This document shows positions 58,280 to 64,000 of a DNA stretch of 64,000 bases, in pieces. The notes beneath the pieces are model-generated. The model saw nothing but the letters and a program-made list of their open reading frames with translations, made no database searches and was not told the origin of the DNA. Made by a program: the position numbers and the translations under genes. The stretch comes from Mucor racemosus (taxonomy: Eukaryota; Mucoromycota; Mucoromycetes; Mucorales; Mucoraceae), in NCBI GenBank assembly GCA_027405735.1, contig JAPEHQ010000011.1, positions 248,001-312,000 of the forward strand. Direction: 5' to 3'. How positions within the stretch are numbered: position 1 is the stretch's first letter; every line of letters starts with the position of its first letter.

Positions 58280-58921
58280 TGTTTTAATATAAATGTATGT
58301 AAATATATAAAAAGGGGAGAGGGAGAGAGAAAGACAGCGTCTATTCAAAGTTTGCTATGATAAGCCACTATGGTTTGTTTGTTGTTGAAAAAGCATAGCT
58401 ACCATTTATGCAGTTTCCATCAAACCAGTTACTTTTCACAATATCTTTTATTAACAGTATATTTAAAATAAAGTAATCTAGTCAGTTTGGATAATACTGG
58501 AAATAATACGGTTTGATTATATGATGGAAAAATGCTGCTTATACAATAGAGTTAAACATTAACGCTCGTGTGCTACTTGAGCCTGACATCTCACTATCGC
58601 CTTTAAAGGATTCTTTTATACCAAAATTCATTGTTTAAAACATAGAATAACATATGAGCATATTTTTCAGCTTTCTCTCTATATTACTGTGTTTTTTATA
58701 TGTACTTTTCAATACAAATCTATCAATTTAATAATACATATCTTTCGATATAAACTCTGCGGACCTGTGCGAACTTTTTTTTTGTTGTGTTTCATTATGA
58801 TCCCCAATGAGTCTCAATCAATCAATCAAAAACAATAAATTCCCATTTATCTTTTTGCTCCAACAAAGCCCTAAATATATAAGCTTTTTTTTTTCATTTA
58901 AAAATTCACGCGCTTCTAAAT
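58280..58921. promoter_or_regulatory. Bidirectional promoter region
   Basis: 642 bp between divergent starts at 58279 and 58922. TATATAAGC at about 58874-58882 lies 40-48 bp before the plus-strand ATG and is a plausible TATA element. A purine-rich GGGAGAGGGAGAGAGAAAG stretch is near 58315-58333 on the side of the zinc-finger gene. Confidence 0.4.
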
Positions 58922-60104
58922 ATGAATAGACAAGATGATATGGAGTTTATGGATATTGATGGACCAGAGTTTATTGCCGATGTAAATCACCAAATTGCAG
59001 ATATTCGTGCTAGTTACTCTGGATTAAATCAAAATAATGATATTAAAGCTTCTGCCATTTTAGAATATACAAACAATGATGAACAACATGATGGTATATA
59101 TATATATATATATACACACAGAATAGATTGGCATAAAAACTAAATCTCGTAAAATTAGTCTTGGGAGCATATCAAGAAATTTGCGTTTTGGATACCAATT
59201 TCTTATTGTCAAAATTGGGTTACTTGGATACAGTATTGGATTTAGCTAGAGAGAATCCAGGGAGCTTATTGGTTTTATTACCTTGGGTTGTCATTCGAGA
59301 ATTAGATGGATTAAAGGTAAAGAAATAACTGCAATGCATTTTTTTATATATTTACAAATTACTTTTTGCATATAGCAAGGTAATCCAGATATTAGTGCAG
59401 GTGCCAGGAAGGCCATGCGATTTATTGAAATGCGTCTTCGAGACAAGATTATATCGTTACGAGGACAAAAAATGAATGAAGTATGGAGTAAAGACATGCT
59501 CAAGAATCAAAATGCGAAAGGTGATGATCGTATTTTAGATTGTTGCATGTATTTTCAGCAAATAACACAAAAGAGAGTGACATTATTATCAAACGACAGA
59601 AATCTTTGCATTAAAGTCATGGTTCATGATGTTGATTCTATTTCTGCAGAATCTGTTCCCAAAATGGAAGCCTTATTGAATCGTGTAGCTAAAAGATCAG
59701 CATCTATTTCTGTAAATCAGACTCATAAAACATCTTCTAGATACCAAGGACAACAACATGTACAACAACAACCACCAGCAACACAAGGAGAGGACTATGT
59801 AATGGATATTGACGACTTTTATCCACCAGCTAGTAGAATACCACAACAATACAATACAATGGAAGAAGATTACGACATGATGATAGATGATGATATTGTA
59901 GGATACGACGATAAACCAAAAACGACAATTCAATTAGGAGGAACTCACGACAGTAAATGGGCAAAAGCAACAACATCTCGACAATCATATAGAAACAACA
60001 CAACAATATCATCACCAGCATATCTCGATAACGATCCAACATTAATAGCACCGAAAAGACCCTATCGACCTCAACATACATCCATATACAGTTATAAAGA
60101 TTAA
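58922..60104 (+). CDS. SWT1: SWT1-like PIN-domain endoribonuclease
   Basis: 352 residues in three exons: 58922-59093, 59159-59316, 59376-60104. The PIN domain (about residues 60-190) is clear: VLDTNFLLSKL (first Asp), VVIRELDGLK, GARKAMRFIEMRL, DDRILDCCMYF, LLSNDRNLCIK. These match SWT1, a nuclear endonuclease that removes mRNPs stalled in quality control at the pore. The N-terminus (MEFMDIDGPEF) and the Gln/Asp-rich C-terminus are probably disordered; the long C-terminal HEPN-like half of larger SWT1 homologues is absent, so a PIN-only paralogue is possible. Intron 1 begins inside a (TA)n tract. Converges with the AKR1-like gene, 53 bp apart. Confidence 0.78.
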
Positions 60105-60157
60105 GAATTTATTTCAAAATAAAATACATTAAAGAGGGTATTTTTACAAGTATTTTT

Positions 60158-62702
60158 TTATACATCCAATGCTTGTTGTTGTTGTTGTTGTTGTTGTTTG
60201 TTATTAATTTGATGGATGTCATAGATTTCATAATAATTAATACTTCCAGAAGAACCACCATCTGGAGCCCAAAAATCCAAACAATTATTCCAACATCCAT
60301 GATCAAAGACATTACCAGCTTTGTTCAAATTGTTACCACGTCTGTTTCTAGCTTTATGTAGAGCTCTTGCACCTGCAACTAATTGAAGACAAGGACAGAA
60401 TCCACCTTGTCCATGAGAATGGCCATGAGAATGACCATTTTCACCTCCAGCAACAGATGGACCATCACTACCTTCTATGCCGCCAACAGTTAAATTTGTA
60501 ATCATACCTTGATTAGCATTCATATAAGCGTATCGATTCATATTTGCGCTTTCATTAGTTGTCATACCAACTGCTACTTGATATAATTGAACTCCCAATA
60601 AAAACATGGACCATGTTAATTGGAAAAGAACCCAAATTGTTAATGCTAATGTCCATGTGTCATAATCAAAGTATCCACAAACTGTTGATCCTAATAAGCA
60701 TGTACTATCAGGTCCATGATCGTAGATAGGAGCAGTGATGGAGAGATCTACAATAACAGTTAAATCATTTGAGCAAGTGTATACAACACATATCAAACTT
60801 ACAATTGACGGATAATATTGAGAATGCAATAATAGCAATTATCATGTTGATCAAAAATACTAAAAAGGGCCTATGATTATTGGCGCCAATGCAATTAAAG
60901 ATCCAGGGACAATGACTAGAAAGGATTTAATAACAAATAAATACTTGAGGTAATACACAACTTACTGATCGAATTTAGCTACACAACGATTGCATACTTT
61001 ACAATGCTTTGATCTCAATGGTTTTCTAATCTAATACAACGTGTAAGCCTATTATCCATTTAGCCGTGCAAGTGTGTGCACAATGTAATATTTACCAAAC
61101 ATGTCAAACAAAAATGTCTAACATCCAACGTATTTTCATCTGCTAATTCCTCTACTGCTCTATGTTGTTTTTCTCTTGATAAATCTTTTTTAATAAATCC
61201 TGGATCTGCTGAAACTGCTTTGAAAAAGGCAAACATGGCAGTGAAAAATGTTGTCAAAAAGATGAGGTTTGTGAATAATAAATGCGAGGTAGCTGAACCA
61301 CAGTTAATAAAACACTCTATTAAAATCAATCAATCTACAGTACTTACATGGCACAAGAACAAACATCCATGTTACAACAACCCAAAATGCAGAAGACTGA
61401 AATATACTAGAGAAATAAGGCGTTTTCCAAACCGCATCATGACTAGGTACTTGGATCAAGTATTTAATGATACCAATATGTGTAATTGCAAATGACATGA
61501 TTGCAAGTGGTAATCCAGCATACCAAGAAAACATGGCAAGACATTTCAATGCCAATCCCAAAGAAAAGAATGGAGCTAAATAAGCAACTGTGTTTACGAA
61601 ACGCTATATAGATATGTGAGTCCATCATTCAAATCAAAATGTAGTTTTTTCCGTACCTTTGATAACGGCTTTCCATTTGATCCAGGATATTTCCCAATTC
61701 TAGCCTCTTGAGCTGGATTTCCTTCTGCCAAAACATCAAACTCCAAAACCGCTCTATCCCAAGTCTTTTCAAATTTCTTTTCATGAATGAAATCCATAAC
61801 AGATTTACCAGTTTGATCACGAGCATTTACATCTGCATCATATTCCAACATTTTACGAATACACATTTTATTACCTCTTACAACAGCCCAATGAAGAGGA
61901 GTCAACTGGGAATGATCTGTAGCTGTAACACTTGCTCCAAACTTGAGTAGTAAATCTACAGATTGCGAATGTCCTTGATAAGCTGCCCACATTAATGGTG
62001 TATGACCTCCAACATTATCAGAAACGTCAATTTCAATATCCAAATATAATAAATACAAAACAAGCATGGCATGAGATGAATGTACAGCCAAGTGAAGTGC
62101 GTTGAATCCTTGTCCATCTTTGAGTGATGGGTTGGCTCCTTCTTTAATCAATCGATGTACTGCACCTAAACGTCCTTGCCTACTGGCCCAATGTAATGGC
62201 GTTGCTTGTAAATCACCAGCTGGTGCATCTACTATAGCTCCTTTATCGATTAAATATTTTACACATACATCATTGTTGGCTAACGTGGCATAATGTAAAG
62301 CGGTAGCTCCTTGATTATCCACGTCTTGAACACTGGCTATTTTATTATCTAATAGATAACGTATTGTTTGAAAGGAACCTCTTTGAGCTGCATCAAATAT
62401 ACTAACAGCTGTATGAATGATAGTGTGAGTTGTTTTGTATATATATATATATATATGTGTGTATGTGTGTGTGTTTTTTTTCATTTGATTTACTTACATT
62501 CTGTATTTTCAGTCCCTATTTCTGCAGTTGCTTGTTCAGTAGATACAGTTGTTGTGGCTGATTGCTGTTGTGTTTGCTGTTGCTTTGAAATGGGCGGAAA
62601 TGAACTCACAGTAGACGTTACACCTGAAGTTGCTTGTTGTGATTCAGTTTCATCGTTATTCAACAAGGGTTGTTTATCTTCTTTTTGATCTTCCAATGTC
62701 AT
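60158..62702 (-). CDS. AKR1: AKR1-type ankyrin-repeat DHHC palmitoyltransferase
   Basis: S-acyltransferase of Golgi/endosomes. Seven exons: 62498-62702, 61657-62408, 61348-61576, 61096-61292, 60966-61030, 60803-60915, 60158-60747; sum 2,151 bp, 716 residues. Six ankyrin repeats (about 70-290; GATALHYATLANN, QATPLHWASRQGR, GFNALHLAVHSSH, GHTPLMWAAYQGH, QLTPLHWAVVRGN), membrane segments, the Cys-rich domain HFCLTCL, KPLRSKHCKVCNRC and the active site FDHHCPWIFNCIG (Cys of DHHC; yeast AKR1 has DHYC), then more membrane segments and a Gln-rich tail. Start: first ATG at 62702. The exon 2-3 junction is uncertain: an acceptor at 61605 would add RFVNTVAYLAPFFS, which looks like native sequence, but leaves the frame unless one base of the A4 at 61560-61563 is extra. 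Confidence 0.9.
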
Positions 62703-63487
62703 ATTATTAAGGTACCCGCTTGGCAAATAATTTGCTGGGTAAAGTTTATAATAGAAGAAATGAAGATGTAAAAGTAAGCCAATTGACTTTTAAATCAATC
62801 CCCTTCTTTCGAAACCATTACACAAAGAAATAGAGTCTCGGATAAAAGCTTACATTGACCGAACATTTGTGCTAAGCATTTCTACCAAATCTATAGAGAT
62901 TCTATAAAAAAAAAAAAAAAAAATGAAAAAACTAAACTACTTTCTTTATGATATGCTATCTATAAAAGATACTCCGTTTTGATTTCACATTAGAATGCTT
63001 CTAATGCAATACTTTTTTACATCCAAAACATGCCAATACACATCATCTATACCATGGAAAGCCAAGATTGACAGTCATTGTATTTAAACTACAGCAATTT
63101 GTAAAATGCAAGGTGTATAAAAAGCCATGAAAAATTTTCCTACTTGTTTTTCTTCTTTAACACAACGAGACTCTTTAACTATTTGTACTTTATCCCATGG
63201 TACCTTCAGTCACTCAGTACTCGAATATAAACTATGCTTTGTCAGACAGCGAATCCTGATTTTAAATCAAGAATACTTGTATTCTTTTTTTAACATTTGA
63301 ACGATCCGTTCGCAGACGAAACTTCATTTATTAATCTTATCATAAAAAAAAAAAAAGAAAAAAAGAAAAATATAGAGAGACTCATATCTTGAAATATGTT
63401 CCTCACATATTTGATGCTGTAAACTACAAGTTTACTTCAAAAACATGAGCATGTATCCAAGAAATCTTATAATATTAATTTGACATT
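62703..63487. other. AKR1 upstream region, no gene
   Basis: AT-rich with A18 (about 62907-62924) and A12 (63344-63355) tracts. No ORF or RNA gene recognised. Confidence 0.45.
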
Positions 63488-63827
63488 TCAACTGTAAAGG
63501 GATTTTCCTGGGTTCAGTTTTCTTGTTTTAATCCAGCTGTTTATTGTGCTAAATTCTGCAGCATTTGTTGTGCTCTGTAATATTTTTTTCTTTGCGTTTT
63601 TATCCATGTAAAAACATTTTGAGGAGTAAATCAAAGAGTGCCATACAAATGATTTCATTTGACTGAATCGCATCTTGATCGGGCAAATTGCAAAAAAAAA
63701 ATAATAAAAATAGTTCTAGGTGTTTATACTGCTCCATAATAAGGCGGATATCAAAGCCTTTTGGAGTATGATACTTTGCTCGATTCTTGTCATTAGGTAG
63801 TCGTTTCCTGATGTAAGGTTGAAACAT
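63488..63827 (-). other. Possible exons of an unrecognised gene at the window edge
   Basis: Two overlapping minus-strand frames look coding-like: 63827-63600 (FQPYIRKRLPNDKNRAKYH, FDIRLIMEQYKHLELF) and 63673-63488 (QMKSFVWHSLIYSSKCFYMD, TINSWIKTRKLNPGKSLYS, ending TGA). A pyrimidine run followed by CAAG before 63670 could be a splice acceptor joining them. No family recognised. Confidence 0.25.
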
Positions 63828-64000
63828 CTAGAAGATAATCACTGATTTAATCAAAGAATTTAGCACAATTATCAATATTTCATTCAGTTAATCACATTCT
63901 AAAGATGCACGATATATTCCACTAATATCCTTGACATTTAAATAAGCTTGAATGTGCCAAGAATTAACTTTGTAAAGAAAAGTGGAGGCAAATATAGCTA

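Overview
This is AT-rich, intron-rich eukaryotic DNA. The short GT-AG introns (about 45-80 nt), the encoded proteins (NMA111, SEY1, SYO1, SWT1-like, AKR1-like, a fungal UNC93-like carrier) and the style of the mobile elements point to an early-diverging fungus, most likely Mucoromycota (Mucorales-like). No plastid, bacterial or phage features were seen.

Layout. 1-2717: 3'-truncated NMA111 (HtrA-family protease), minus strand. 4.06-15.2 kb: a tandem duplication of an F-box gene plus a downstream repeat; copy A (5815-6915) carries a nonsense codon and copy B (13995-15092) is open. Each copy of the repeat has been hit by a poly(A) retroposon: a 694-bp element with a tRNA-like head in A, and an intact two-ORF LINE (7353-12978) in B. 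15.6-21.5 kb: an intact Ty3-type LTR element with identical LTRs, a tRNA-Gly(GCC) gene, and a solo LTR just upstream of that tRNA. 22.1-27.7 kb: a graveyard of Tnp2/CACTA-like transposase remnants in both orientations, with a 1.33-kb long-terminal-inverted-repeat element among them.

28.6-37.9 kb is the main housekeeping block: SEY1 (ER fusion GTPase, 11 exons, minus), SYO1 (ribosomal-protein import adaptor, 12 exons, plus) and an UNC93-like membrane carrier (2 exons, plus). 40.85-42.2 kb: a complete Tc1/mariner element. 42.45-52.8 kb: a large inverted repeat (1,044-bp arms that read as identical) whose spacer holds an intact 6.7-kb chromodomain Ty3 retrotransposon and a spliced-looking WD40-like gene fragment. 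53.8-56.5 kb: decayed or unrecognised sequence. 56.5-62.7 kb: a second gene block with a ten-finger C2H2 protein (minus), a PIN-domain SWT1-like endonuclease (plus) and an ankyrin-DHHC palmitoyltransferase AKR1 (minus); the last two converge with a 53-bp gap.

The housekeeping genes act in protein quality control, ER shape, ribosome assembly, membrane transport, mRNA surveillance and protein palmitoylation; I see no operon-like or pathway clustering. The unusual biology is in the mobile DNA: nested and near-coincident insertions, tRNA-proximal LTRs, inverted repeats with conserved palindromes, and a possible gene-capture foldback element. Exon boundaries were assigned by eye from splice sites and reading frame and have no transcript support.
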